Origin: Anthropogastromicrobium sp052273485
GTDB lineage: Bacteria > Bacillota > Clostridia > Lachnospirales > Lachnospiraceae
Assembly: GCA_052273485.1 (NCBI GenBank)
Contig: DAVZID010000028.1
Location: forward strand, 1-40,025
Length of the DNA stretch: 40,025 nt
Direction: 5' to 3'
Positions 1-8,246 of this stretch are shown one piece after another. Numbering within the stretch: position 1 is the stretch's first letter; the number at the start of each line of letters is the position of its first letter. Under the pieces are notes generated by a model. That model did no database searches, had not been told where the DNA came from, and worked only from the letters and a program-made list of their open reading frames with translations. The position numbers and the translations under genes are program-made.

Positions 1-55
1 TCGGCGCATTCATCCCTCGGACGTTCTTGCGAACGGCCGGGGTTTTCTGCGCTGA
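1..55 (+). terminator. GC-rich hairpin followed by TTTT, probable terminator of an upstream gene
   Basis: Bases 15-26 pair with 31-42 around a 4-base loop: 12 positions with one mismatch and one G-T pair. A TTTT run follows at 43-46. Bases 1-8 can also pair with 48-55, so the whole segment can close into one longer stem. The gene it would terminate lies outside the window. It could also be the 3' end of a structured RNA. I see nothing else in 56-116. Confidence 0.5.
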
Positions 56-116
56 GTCATTATAAATCTTTTTACACTTTTTAAATTCTGTCCATACACA
101 ATACAAATTGTGACTA

Positions 117-145
117 TTGTTTTGACGTGCCTTTCTTTCTATAAT
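117..145 (+). promoter_or_regulatory. Sigma-A promoter of the small helical protein gene
   Basis: TTGTTT at 117-122, a 17-base spacer and a perfect TATAAT at 140-145. Transcription would begin near 152, which excludes the in-frame GTG at 110 as a start and supports the ATG at 176. Confidence 0.7.
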
Positions 146-175
146 AAAACTAGAAAAGAAAAGGAGGCACGAGCT

Positions 176-592
176 ATGTTTGCTGCAAAAATGATTGAAT
201 TTGACGAAAAACTCCGTCATCTCCATGAACGAATTGACGATGGTGAACACGAAGATATCACCGCACTGATGGGTGAATTAAATGCTCTGACAGAAGAATA
301 TAATCTAGAGCAGGATGCAATACGCTATCGTCTGAAGGAATGTAAAGTACCCAAAATTCAGGCACTGATTTCCATGTACAATGACGTCCAGGAACGAATG
401 CACAATGCCGCCGAGAGCGACCCTAAAGCTACGTGGAATGAAAATGCTGAAAACACTGCGCTACTTGCGGAATATGCGCTTGATTTTGCAATTCTCGCTG
501 CTGACCGCGCACTGCTTCTTTCATTAAAAGCAATCAAAGAGCAAAAGGAAGCTGCAAGCAAAGAGCAAGTGATCATTCAACAACCAAAATGA
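176..592 (+). CDS. Small charged helical protein of unknown function, upstream of ftsH
   Basis: A 138-residue protein that I do not recognise. The start is the ATG at 176 because AAGGAGG lies at 161-167 and a promoter sits just upstream; the longer reading from 110 would begin before the likely transcription start. The protein has no signal peptide or membrane segment. It is rich in Glu, Lys, Ala and Leu with long predicted helices: residues about 1-50 carry many acidic and basic pairs, and 90-125 form an Ala/Leu-rich helix. It ends in a polar Gln/Lys tail. It lies 86 bases ahead of ftsH on the same strand with a hairpin between them, so co-transcription is possible but not certain. A cytosolic helical-bundle protein is the most that can be said. 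Confidence 0.7.
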   Translation: MFAAKMIEFDEKLRHLHERIDDGEHEDITALMGELNALTEEYNLEQDAIRYRLKECKVPKIQALISMYNDVQERMHNAAESDPKATWNENAENTALLAEYALDFAILAADRALLLSLKAIKEQKEAASKEQVIIQQPK

Positions 593-594
593 AA

Positions 595-647
595 TTGACA
601 TCCACACTGCTCACAAATTGCTAACCCTTTTTTTCGCTTAGCAATTT
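595..647 (+). promoter_or_regulatory. Hairpin and possible -35 element before ftsH
   Basis: A consensus TTGACA at 595-600 starts just after the preceding stop codon, but no convincing -10 lies 17 bases on. A 10-bp perfect stem (AAATTGCTAA 615-624 with TTAGCAATTT 638-647) follows, with T residues in the loop and after it. It could be a weak terminator or attenuator separating the two genes, or the leader of ftsH. Confidence 0.35.
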
Positions 648-678
648 TACAAACAATATTACAAAAAGGAGTACTACC

Positions 679-2523
679 ATGAAAGAGGTAAAATCACCAA
701 AGAAACCGTTGATTTACTATTACGTGATTGTCCTGCTTGTACTGGCTGCATTCAACTTCTTCGTCTCCCCGCTTTTATTATCGCGTCAGGTGACTGAGGT
801 TGACTACGGAACATTTATGAGTATGACGGAAAAGAAAAACATCGGGCGCGTTGAGGTTGAGGATTCTCAGATTATCTTTACCGATAAAAATAATGACAAC
901 ATATATAAAACAGGTGTCATGGATGATCCAAATCTCACAGAACGACTTTATCAGTCCGGTGCAACCTTCTCAAAAGACATCGAGCAGACAATGTCTCCTA
1001 TCATGAGCTTTCTATTAACCTTTATTCTCCCGATGGTTATCTTCGTTGTTCTTGGACAATACCTTGGAAGAAAGCTTTTAGAGCAAGCCGGTGGAAAAAA
1101 TTCCATGGCATTTGGCATGGGAAAGAGCAACGCCAGGGTTTATGTTCAGTCTACTGAAGGCATCCATTTTGATGATGTTGCCGGTGAAGATGAGGCAAAG
1201 GAAAATCTTGCTGAGATTGTTGATTATCTTCATAATCCCAAAAAATATACTGATGCAGGTGCTTCAATGCCTAAAGGTCTTTTGCTTGTAGGCCCTCCTG
1301 GAACTGGTAAAACAATGCTTGCAAAGGCTGTTGCCGGTGAATCTGGTGTTCCTTTCTTCTCAATTTCAGGTTCGGAATTTGTTGAAATGTTCGTTGGTAT
1401 GGGTGCTTCTAAAGTCCGCGATCTTTTTAAACAGGCAAAAGAAAAAGCGCCTTGTATCGTCTTCATCGATGAGATTGATGCGATTGGTAAAAAACGTGAT
1501 GGTCAGGTAGGCGGAAATGATGAGCGCGAGCAGACATTGAATCAGCTTCTTACAGAGATGGATGGTTTTAAGGGAAATAATGGTGTCATAATTCTGGCTG
1601 CCACAAACCGCCCTGAATCTCTTGATCCGGCTCTGACACGTCCTGGACGTTTTGACCGCCGTGTTCCTGTAGAACTTCCTGATTTAAAGGGACGTGAAGC
1701 AATCCTTAAGGTTCATGCAAAGAAAATCAAGCCGGCAGATGATGTTGACTTTCATACAATTGCAAGAATGGCATCTGGTGCTTCCGGTGCTGAGCTTGCC
1801 AATATCGTAAATGAAGCTGCTCTTCGCGCTGTACGTCAGGGACGAACTATTGTCCATGAGGCTGACCTTGAGGAAAGTGTTGAGGTTGTTATTGCTGGTT
1901 ATCAAAAGAAAAATGCCGTTCTCTCTGATCAGGAGAAAAAGGTAGTTGCTTACCATGAAATCGGTCACGCACTTGTCGCTGCACTGCAGTCTCACTCTGC
2001 ACCAGTTCAAAAAATCACGATCATCCCGCGTACCTCTGGTGCTCTTGGCTACACTATGCAGGTTGAACAGGGTGACAAATATTTGATGACAAAAGAAGAG
2101 ATTGAAAATAAAATCGCAACATTTACAGGCGGCCGTGCCGCTGAGGAAGTAGTTTTCAATCAGATCACTACTGGTGCTTCTAATGATATTGAGCAGGCAA
2201 CAAAGCTTGCACGCGCCATGATCACACGCTATGGTATGAGCGATGAATTTGACATGGTTGCCCTTGAGACTGTAACAAATCAGTATCTTGGCGGCGACGC
2301 TTCTCTTGCATGCTCTGCTGATACACAAAAGGAAATTGACCGCCAGGTAACGGAGCTTGTGAAAAAACAGCATCAAAAAGCAAAGAAGCTTCTTCTTGAT
2401 AATCGCGACAAATTAGATGAATTATCGAATTATCTATATGAGAAGGAAACGATTACAGGAGAAGAATTTATGGAAATTTTAAACAAAGATTCAAATACTG
2501 CTTCAGGAGGTGAATTAAAATGA
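679..2523 (+). CDS. ftsH: ATP-dependent zinc metalloprotease FtsH
   Basis: A membrane-anchored AAA+ protease that unfolds and degrades misassembled membrane proteins and short-lived regulators. It has 614 residues, a usual length for the family. Two membrane helices lie near 11-33 and 108-128 around a small extracytoplasmic domain. The AAA+ module has Walker A GPPGTGKT at 205-212, Walker B ending IDEIDAIG at 263-270, the substrate loop FVGMGA around 238-243 and a second region of homology at 306-328. The protease domain has the zinc motif HEIGH at 426-430 and a likely third ligand Asp503 in TTGASNDIEQAT. The start follows AAAAGGAG at 664-671. The stop overlaps the next gene's start (ATGA), so the two are translationally coupled. 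Its place beside the window's stress and lipid genes is not unusual. Confidence 0.97.
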   Translation: MKEVKSPKKPLIYYYVIVLLVLAAFNFFVSPLLLSRQVTEVDYGTFMSMTEKKNIGRVEVEDSQIIFTDKNNDNIYKTGVMDDPNLTERLYQSGATFSKDIEQTMSPIMSFLLTFILPMVIFVVLGQYLGRKLLEQAGGKNSMAFGMGKSNARVYVQSTEGIHFDDVAGEDEAKENLAEIVDYLHNPKKYTDAGASMPKGLLLVGPPGTGKTMLAKAVAGESGVPFFSISGSEFVEMFVGMGASKVRDLFKQAKEKAPCIVFIDEIDAIGKKRDGQVGGNDEREQTLNQLLTEMDGFKGNNGVIILAATNRPESLDPALTRPGRFDRRVPVELPDLKGREAILKVHAKKIKPADDVDFHTIARMASGASGAELANIVNEAALRAVRQGRTIVHEADLEESVEVVIAGYQKKNAVLSDQEKKVVAYHEIGHALVAALQSHSAPVQKITIIPRTSGALGYTMQVEQGDKYLMTKEEIENKIATFTGGRAAEEVVFNQITTGASNDIEQATKLARAMITRYGMSDEFDMVALETVTNQYLGGDASLACSADTQKEIDRQVTELVKKQHQKAKKLLLDNRDKLDELSNYLYEKETITGEEFMEILNKDSNTASGGELK

Positions 2524-3062
2524 GAAATCGTTCCCATTTCGGCTGGATTGAGCTGATCGAAGGAATACTTTTTATTATTCTTGGAATTTTCTCTTTTCTT
2601 CGTCCAGACAGTATGTTATCCGGCTTTGTCATGTTCTTTGGGCTTATTGCGCTTTGCATCGGAATCCTCGACATTATCTTTTATGTCAGAACAGAGGAAC
2701 ATATCGGCTTTGCGCCAACTATTGCTCTTATATCCGGATGCTTAAGCGTTCTTGCAGGTCTGATGCTTCTTGTATATCCTGGTGCTGTGAAATGGGCCTT
2801 TTCACTTTTCTTCCCAATGTGGTTTATCGCCCATTGCATTTCACGACTGTCGCAGCTGCCAATGATACGCGTTTGGACAGTAAAATGGCACTATTACTTT
2901 ATCATGATTGCAAACATCGTTGGTCTTTTTCTTGGCATTTTCATGCTGATTCGCCCTGTTGCTGCACTCATATCACTTAGCTATCTAATCGGAATTGATT
3001 TAATTTTACTAGGCATTGATTCCGTCATCCTCGCATTTAGCAGGATGGGAAGTGACTGGTGA
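2520..3062 (+). CDS. DUF308 (HdeD-like) integral membrane protein
   Basis: A 180-residue polytopic membrane protein with about six hydrophobic helices in three pairs (roughly 10-30, 35-55, 65-88, 92-110, 122-142, 145-170). This layout, with short Gly-rich turns and small cytosolic loops, fits the DUF308/HdeD family. In enterobacteria HdeD is linked to acid resistance; in Firmicutes the role is unknown. The ATG overlaps the ftsH stop by four bases, with GGAGG at 2507-2511 inside the ftsH end. The pair is therefore one operon and the protein may be a quality-control substrate or partner, but that is inference. Its last 54 bases overlap the convergent tetR gene. Confidence 0.8.
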   Translation: MRNRSHFGWIELIEGILFIILGIFSFLRPDSMLSGFVMFFGLIALCIGILDIIFYVRTEEHIGFAPTIALISGCLSVLAGLMLLVYPGAVKWAFSLFFPMWFIAHCISRLSQLPMIRVWTVKWHYYFIMIANIVGLFLGIFMLIRPVAALISLSYLIGIDLILLGIDSVILAFSRMGSDW

Positions 3063-3590
3063 TCCCATACTTTTTATTATGGAGTCTGCAATTTGTTCTG
3101 CGGACTCCTTTTTTTGATCCTTCTGCCACTTTAAAAAGACATTTAATAATGCACCGCCATAAAAATAAAGCTCATACTCTGGAATTTTATACTTTGGCAT
3201 AATTCTCTTGCTCATGTAATCATTCATCGCATCCCACAGAATATATTGCAGCTTTGCATCTACCAGCTTTCCAATAAACATCTCATACTGGTCGAAATAT
3301 TTCAATGCATGAACGATGCTGCTTCTATCATGAAAGCGTCCTATCTTTTCTGTTCTGCACTCACGTATATATCCAGCAACTATCTCGTGAAAATAATCAG
3401 ACAGCGCGTCTTCCTTTGTCTCATAATAATGATAAAATGTCATTCTTGATACGCCAGCCGTCTTTACAATATCTGAGATTTTAATTTTCTCATATTCTTT
3501 TTTATCCATCAAAACGAACACGGCTTCCCCGATACACATCCGGGTAAACCGTGTTCGTTTATTATGTTCTCTAGAAAATAAATTGACCAC
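3009..3590 (-). CDS. TetR/AcrR family transcriptional regulator
   Basis: A 193-residue one-component repressor-type protein. The N-terminal helix-turn-helix spans about residues 12-60 and has the family pattern KISDIVKTAGVSRMTFYHYY; the rest is a helical ligand/dimer domain. The start is a GTG at 3588-3590 because GGAGG lies 9 bases upstream and the helix-turn-helix begins at the normal distance. It is on the same strand as the fatty acid operon and 73 bases beyond its last gene, with no clear terminator between them. It may therefore be the operon's last gene, although a weak promoter also precedes it. Control of fatty acid synthesis is a reasonable guess, unproven. The 3' end overlaps DUF308 by 54 bases and contains that operon's terminator. 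Confidence 0.88.
   Translation of the reverse strand: MVNLFSREHNKRTRFTRMCIGEAVFVLMDKKEYEKIKISDIVKTAGVSRMTFYHYYETKEDALSDYFHEIVAGYIRECRTEKIGRFHDRSSIVHALKYFDQYEMFIGKLVDAKLQYILWDAMNDYMSKRIMPKYKIPEYELYFYGGALLNVFLKWQKDQKKESAEQIADSIIKSMGSPVTSHPAKCEDDGINA
3081..3115 (+). terminator. Intrinsic terminator of ftsH-DUF308, inside the convergent tetR coding region
   Basis: GGAGTCTGCA at 3081-3090 pairs with TGCGGACTCC at 3099-3108 (10 bp with one G-T), followed by seven T at 3109-3115. It lies 19 bases past the DUF308 stop. On the other strand the same bases encode the C-terminal helix of the TetR protein. Confidence 0.85.
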
Positions 3591-3642
3591 TATACTATAC
3601 CTCCAAAATAAGCATTTCCTCTGTTCACCCTATTTTTATTTC

Positions 3643-3671
3643 AGTATAGCACATTTTTTTTAATCATGAAA
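3643..3671 (-). promoter_or_regulatory. Possible extended -10 promoter for tetR
   Basis: On the minus strand TGCTATACT (3643-3651) matches an extended -10. A weak TTCATG at 3665-3670 sits 16 bases upstream, at the stop of the preceding gene. It would allow tetR to be transcribed apart from the fatty acid operon. Confidence 0.45.
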
Positions 3672-4737
3672 GTAAAGATTCTATTACATCTTCTGCATAT
3701 TCAAGATGATCACATCTCCACGCATCTGCTCCGCAGAAAACAAGACCATTTTTTGCATCGCCCGTGACTGACGTAATCAGCGCATCTGTAATGCAATATG
3801 GAATCTTATCTGGACGGCAATTTTTCAGACAACCTCTGCAGCGCACCGGCGCTATGCGTCCTCCAGACATAATGGTATCACTAAATTTATTTCTGACAGC
3901 TCGTCCCGGAAGGCCAACAGGACTGTCAACTAAAATAATATCTTCCTTTGATGCATCAAGATAAGCCTTCTTAAAAGCATCTGATGCATCACACTCATAT
4001 GTTGTAACGAAACGAGTAGCTGCCTGAATCGCGTCCGCGCCTAACGAAAAAGCATGATCTGCTGCTTCTTTTGTGCTGATGCCTCCTGCCAAAACGACTG
4101 GGATTTCTTTGTTAAAACGCGCCGCATACTCACGGCAGACTTCAATAATATTACGCACCTCTTTTTCATAGACATCAAAGGTATAATAGGAGAGCTGATC
4201 TTTTGCAAAGCCAAGATGACCACCAGCAAGCGGTCCTTCAACAATCACAAAATCTGGTGCGCAGTGATGCTTTTTCTCCCAATAATGAAAGATTACACGC
4301 GCCGATTTTTCAGTTGAAACGACTGGTGCAAGTGCTGGTGCCTCCACAGATTGATCCATCTCTTCCATGGCCTTAGCAACAATTTTAGGAAGATCAACTG
4401 GAAGACCTGCTCCGCATACAAGAAAATCTGTTCCTGCCTTAACAGCAGCCCTCACATACTCTTCGTAATGCTGCATGGCAACCATAATGTTAAAACCTAT
4501 TATGCCATCTGGACTGATTTTTCTTGCTTTCTCAAATTCACTTTTGATTGCGCGAAGATTTGCCTCAAACGGATCTTTGTCAAATTCAGGATCTAAAAAT
4601 CCAATCTGTGCTGCTGATATCGTGCCGGCTCCTCCTGCCTTTGCTACTGCACCAGCCAGCCCTGAAAGACTTACACCGACACCCATACCGCCCTGAAAGA
4701 TCGGCTTTTTCAGCTCTTTATTTTTTATTTTTATCAT
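3664..4737 (-). CDS. FabK/nitronate monooxygenase-like FMN flavoprotein, last gene of the fab operon
   Basis: A 357-residue TIM-barrel flavoprotein of the 2-nitropropane dioxygenase/FabK superfamily. Typical features are PIFQGGMGVGVS near 12-23, VLAGGIST at 216-222 and a GGHLG motif with His174, where this superfamily has its active-site histidine. It is longer than and clearly different from the true FabK at 11673-12611. It also carries a C-terminal cysteine set C300, C303, C307, C315 (pattern CxxCxxxC then C) that could bind a metal or iron-sulfur cluster. The start follows AGGGA a few bases upstream. It lies 16 bases after accDA, so it is operonic. It could be a second enoyl-ACP reductase or another NAD(P)H-dependent oxidoreductase; I cannot choose from sequence alone. 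Confidence 0.85.
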   Translation of the reverse strand: MIKIKNKELKKPIFQGGMGVGVSLSGLAGAVAKAGGAGTISAAQIGFLDPEFDKDPFEANLRAIKSEFEKARKISPDGIIGFNIMVAMQHYEEYVRAAVKAGTDFLVCGAGLPVDLPKIVAKAMEEMDQSVEAPALAPVVSTEKSARVIFHYWEKKHHCAPDFVIVEGPLAGGHLGFAKDQLSYYTFDVYEKEVRNIIEVCREYAARFNKEIPVVLAGGISTKEAADHAFSLGADAIQAATRFVTTYECDASDAFKKAYLDASKEDIILVDSPVGLPGRAVRNKFSDTIMSGGRIAPVRCRGCLKNCRPDKIPYCITDALITSVTGDAKNGLVFCGADAWRCDHLEYAEDVIESLLS

Positions 4738-4753
4738 ATTTTCCCTGCCAAAA

Positions 4754-6436
4754 TCAATATTTACGAAATCTCTGATAGCGGTGTTCGCACAGCTCTATGC
4801 TGTCCATACTGCCATATTTTAATAAAAACTGATCAATCTGACTGCGAAGTGCCTCTGCCACATCTTCCATATGATCCTTTGAAAAATGTGCTGGTTCCTC
4901 AAATACGCGCTCGACAATTCCTGCCTTTTTCAAGTCGGCAGCTGTAAGCTTCATACTGTCAGCAGCCTCCTTTGCACGCTTGCTGTCCTTCCAAAGAATA
5001 CTTGAAAATCCTTCAGGAGAAAGGATGGAATATACTGCATTTTCCATCATCCATACCTCATCTGCTACTGCAAGCGCGAGCGCACCGCCGCTTCCGCCCT
5101 CTCCAATCAAAATGGAAAGAATTGGTGTCTTTAAAGATGACATTTCAAAAAGATTTCTTGCGATTGCCTCTCCCTGTCCATGCTCCTCTGCTTCAATTCC
5201 ACAGGCAGCGCCTGGCGTATCGACAAAGCAAAGAATTGGACGATGAAACTTTTCAGCCTGCCTCATCAAACGAAGTGCCTTGCGATAGCCTTGCGGAGAA
5301 CACATGCCAAAATTTTCATTTTTCTCCTGCGCAATCACAGTGACAGGCTGACCATCAAAAAAGCCAATTCCTGCCGTAACAGCTTTATCATCTGTCATCA
5401 TTCGATCACCATGAAATTCATAAAACTGATCAATTAGTGCATTAATATAATTATAACCTATAGGACGTTTTTTATCGCGTGAAAAGCAAACGCGATCCCA
5501 TGCCGAATATTTTTTCTGAATATTTTCTTCTGCAGCTTTGACATTTTCAATTTCAGTTTTTTCTGCGAAAGAACTCACCTTCAATTCAGCTGATACACTA
5601 TGAAGATGCAAAAGATCTGTCAGCACTTTCTTTTGCTCATGACGCTCAACAATGCGATCCACAAAGCCATGCTCAAGCAAAAATTCTGCTCGCTGAAAAC
5701 CTGCCGGGAGGCGCTGTCCTGTCGTCTGCTCTATAACACGAGGTCCCGCAAAACCAATAAGTGCCTTTGGCTCTGCCAAAATAATATCAGCCTCCATAGC
5801 AAAGCTTGCCGTCACACCGCCTGTTGTTGGATCTGTAAGCACACTTATGTATAAAAGTCCTTCATCACTGTGACGCTTAAGCGCAGCTGATGTCTTTGCC
5901 ATCTGCATAAGAGATATAATTCCCTCCTGCATTCTTGCACCGCCAGAGCATGTAAAAATGATAATAGGCAGCTTCTTTTTTGTTGCCTCTTCTGCTGCGC
6001 GCGTAATTTTTTCGCCTACTGCCTCTCCCATGCTTGCCATCATAAATCGGCCATCCATCACGCAAAGCACACACGGCTCACCGCCTATTGTACATTGTCC
6101 TGTTACAACAGCTTCTTTTAATCGTGTCTTTAACCTAGCAGCAGCAATTTTTTCCTCGTACCCTTCAAACTCCATGGGATTTTTGCCCACAAGATCCTGA
6201 TCCCATTCAAGAAAGCTTCCCTCATCTGCAATTCGTGCAATACGCTCCTGTGCACGGACACGAAAATAGCCATTGCAGCTTGGGCAAACATAGAAATTTT
6301 TTCTGACATCCTCTGCTACTATCGCCTTTTTGCACATGCTGCATTTGCAAAGAAGACCTTCCGGCACCTCCGGTTTCTTACGGATTCCGGCAAATGGCCT
6401 CACCAATGTCTTTTTAAATACATGATCGAGATTCAT
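4754..6436 (-). CDS. accDA: Fused acetyl-CoA carboxylase carboxyltransferase, beta-alpha (AccD-AccA)
   Basis: A single 560-residue chain carrying both carboxyltransferase halves, which transfer the carboxyl group from biotin to acetyl-CoA to give malonyl-CoA. Residues 1 to about 290 are AccD-like: a zinc ribbon C32-C35-C51-C54 (CX2C-X15-CX2C), then the crotonase-fold core with TCSGGARMQEG and DPTTGGVTASFAM. Residues about 310-560 are AccA-like, with EFHGDR, FVDTPGA, IGEGGSGGALAL and ILSPEG. Most of the long N-terminal helical part of E. coli AccA and a short loop before NFGM are missing. No stop codon or frameshift lies between the halves. It starts 3 bases after the accC stop, so coupling is expected. 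Most bacteria make two separate proteins. Confidence 0.95.
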   Translation of the reverse strand: MNLDHVFKKTLVRPFAGIRKKPEVPEGLLCKCSMCKKAIVAEDVRKNFYVCPSCNGYFRVRAQERIARIADEGSFLEWDQDLVGKNPMEFEGYEEKIAAARLKTRLKEAVVTGQCTIGGEPCVLCVMDGRFMMASMGEAVGEKITRAAEEATKKKLPIIIFTCSGGARMQEGIISLMQMAKTSAALKRHSDEGLLYISVLTDPTTGGVTASFAMEADIILAEPKALIGFAGPRVIEQTTGQRLPAGFQRAEFLLEHGFVDRIVERHEQKKVLTDLLHLHSVSAELKVSSFAEKTEIENVKAAEENIQKKYSAWDRVCFSRDKKRPIGYNYINALIDQFYEFHGDRMMTDDKAVTAGIGFFDGQPVTVIAQEKNENFGMCSPQGYRKALRLMRQAEKFHRPILCFVDTPGAACGIEAEEHGQGEAIARNLFEMSSLKTPILSILIGEGGSGGALALAVADEVWMMENAVYSILSPEGFSSILWKDSKRAKEAADSMKLTAADLKKAGIVERVFEEPAHFSKDHMEDVAEALRSQIDQFLLKYGSMDSIELCEHRYQRFRKY

Positions 6437-6439
6437 AAT

Positions 6440-7786
6440 TTATGCCTCCTGCTGAATACGGTCAATAAATTCAATGTCAATATTTCCTGCCAGAAAATCC
6501 GGATGATTAAGCAGCGCATACTGATAATTGACATTGGTATCAACGCCCTCTATGATTACCTCACCGAGCGCACTTTGCATTTTTTGGATTGCTTCACGTC
6601 TGTTTTTTGCCCACACACTTATCTTTGCTATCATTGAGTCATAATATGGTGGAATTGTATAGCCGCTGTAAATTGCAGAATCAATGCGCACTCCCTTGCC
6701 GCCTGGCAGATGAAGTCCTGTAATAGTTCCCGGACATGGCAAAAAATTCTCCTCTGGACGCTCTGCATTTATTCGTACCTCAATTGCATGGCCACTAATC
6801 TTTACCTGATCCTGTGTATAGGAAAGCTTCTTTCCATCAGCGATTCGAATCTGCTCTTTAATCAGATCTATTCCTGTGATCCACTCCGTAATTGGATGCT
6901 CCACCTGAATTCTTGTATTCATCTCCATAAAATAGAAGTTGCCATTTTGCTCAAGCAAAAATTCAATTGTTCCGGCATTAACATAACTCGCTGCCTTGGC
7001 TGCACGCACTGCTGTCTGTCCCATTCTTTGACGAAGCTCTGGCGATAATGCTGCACTTGGTGCCTCTTCGATCATCTTCTGATGATTTCTTTGAATAGAA
7101 CAGTCACGCTCACCAAGGTGAATTACATTTCCATAAGAATCTGCAAGAATCTGAAATTCAATATGGCGTGGTCTTGTAATAAAATGCTCAATATACATAG
7201 CATCATCGCCAAATGACTGCTTTGCCTCTGCCTGTGCTATCGCAAAATTTTTTACAAACTCTTCTTCATCCTTTGCCGTGCGCATTCCCTTGCCGCCTCC
7301 GCCAAGGACTGCTTTAATCATAACTGGATAACCAACCTTTTTTGCAGTCTCTTTCGCATCCTTCTCATCATACACAGCATGATCACCGCCAGGTATAACT
7401 GGCACACCAGCACGAATCATAGTCTCTCTGGCAGCCTGCTTGTCACCAAGTTTAGCAATCACATTAGAATCTGGCCCAATAAAAATAATGTTGCATTTTT
7501 CACACAATTTTGCAAAGCGGCTGTTCTCTGACAATAATCCAAAACCTGGGTGAATGGCCTCAGCGCCTGACACAATCGTTGCACTTATGATACGCTCCAT
7601 TGACAGGTAGCTCTCGCTAAGCTTTGCCGGTCCGATACAGATTGCCTCATCTGCGAGCTTCGCATGAAGCGCATCCTTATCGGCCTCTGAATAGACTGCT
7701 ACCGTTTCAATCCCCATCTCTCGGCAGGCACGAATAATGCGCACTGCAATCTCTCCCCGGTTTGCTACAAGAACTTTCCTGATCAT
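6440..7786 (-). CDS. accC: Biotin carboxylase subunit of acetyl-CoA carboxylase
   Basis: A 448-residue ATP-grasp enzyme that carboxylates the biotin on AccB using ATP and bicarbonate, the first half-reaction of malonyl-CoA synthesis. Length and all landmarks match: KVLVANRGEIAVRIIRA at 4-20, ATP lysines near 116 and 158, the glycine loop GGGGKGM at 162-168, EFQI, the catalytic stretch MNTRIQVEHP in the C-terminal third, and the closing C-terminal lobe. It sits between fabZ (8 bases upstream) and accDA (3 bases downstream), so its level is tied to the other carboxylase subunits. Confidence 0.97.
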   Translation of the reverse strand: MIRKVLVANRGEIAVRIIRACREMGIETVAVYSEADKDALHAKLADEAICIGPAKLSESYLSMERIISATIVSGAEAIHPGFGLLSENSRFAKLCEKCNIIFIGPDSNVIAKLGDKQAARETMIRAGVPVIPGGDHAVYDEKDAKETAKKVGYPVMIKAVLGGGGKGMRTAKDEEEFVKNFAIAQAEAKQSFGDDAMYIEHFITRPRHIEFQILADSYGNVIHLGERDCSIQRNHQKMIEEAPSAALSPELRQRMGQTAVRAAKAASYVNAGTIEFLLEQNGNFYFMEMNTRIQVEHPITEWITGIDLIKEQIRIADGKKLSYTQDQVKISGHAIEVRINAERPEENFLPCPGTITGLHLPGGKGVRIDSAIYSGYTIPPYYDSMIAKISVWAKNRREAIQKMQSALGEVIIEGVDTNVNYQYALLNHPDFLAGNIDIEFIDRIQQEA

Positions 7787-7794
7787 GTTATCTC

Positions 7795-8223
7795 CTATCC
7801 TATCATAAATGTTAACTCAGCACGAACAACTACCTTGCCATCCACACTTGCAACTGCCTCTCCAATACCGACAGGTCCTTTTTTCTTGATGATCTTTGTC
7901 TCAAGACGTACCTTATCACCAGGCACTATTTTTCCGCGAAAACGGCACTTGTCAATTCCGCCAAAGTAAGCTGTTTTTCCCTTATTTTCTGGAAGTGAAA
8001 GAATCGCAACTGCACCCGTCTGCGCCAGTGCCTCGATAGTCAAAACACCTGGCATAACTGGTTCCTGCGGAAAATGACCGGCAAAAAACTCCTCACGGTA
8101 TGATACACATTTATATCCAACAGCATACTCACCCGGTACATAATCCTCTATGTAATCAATCAATAAGAACGGATGACGATGCGGAATAATATCTTTAATC
8201 TGATTAATATCTAAATGATTCAT
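7795..8223 (-). CDS. fabZ: 3-hydroxyacyl-ACP dehydratase FabZ
   Basis: A 142-residue hot-dog fold enzyme that removes water from 3-hydroxyacyl-ACP to give trans-2-enoyl-ACP in each elongation cycle. Motifs: IIPHRHPFLLID near the N-terminus, AGHFPQEPVMPGVL with the catalytic His, and TIEALAQTGA with the catalytic Glu 14 residues later. I use the ATG at 8221-8223 because GGAG lies 9 bases before it; an upstream in-frame TTG would overlap that ribosome site. It is placed between accB and accC, a common order in clostridial fab operons. No fabA or fabM is visible here, so how unsaturated chains are made is not shown by this window. Confidence 0.95.
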   Translation of the reverse strand: MNHLDINQIKDIIPHRHPFLLIDYIEDYVPGEYAVGYKCVSYREEFFAGHFPQEPVMPGVLTIEALAQTGAVAILSLPENKGKTAYFGGIDKCRFRGKIVPGDKVRLETKIIKKKGPVGIGEAVASVDGKVVVRAELTFMIG

Positions 8224-8246
8224 ATTCTGATTCTCCAATTTTTGCC

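Noticed and set aside
1684..2376. A 230-codon open frame on the minus strand inside ftsH
   Set aside because: It lies opposite the conserved protease and AAA+ parts of ftsH. Its translation is Cys/Ser/Phe-rich with no family pattern, and no ribosome site precedes it.
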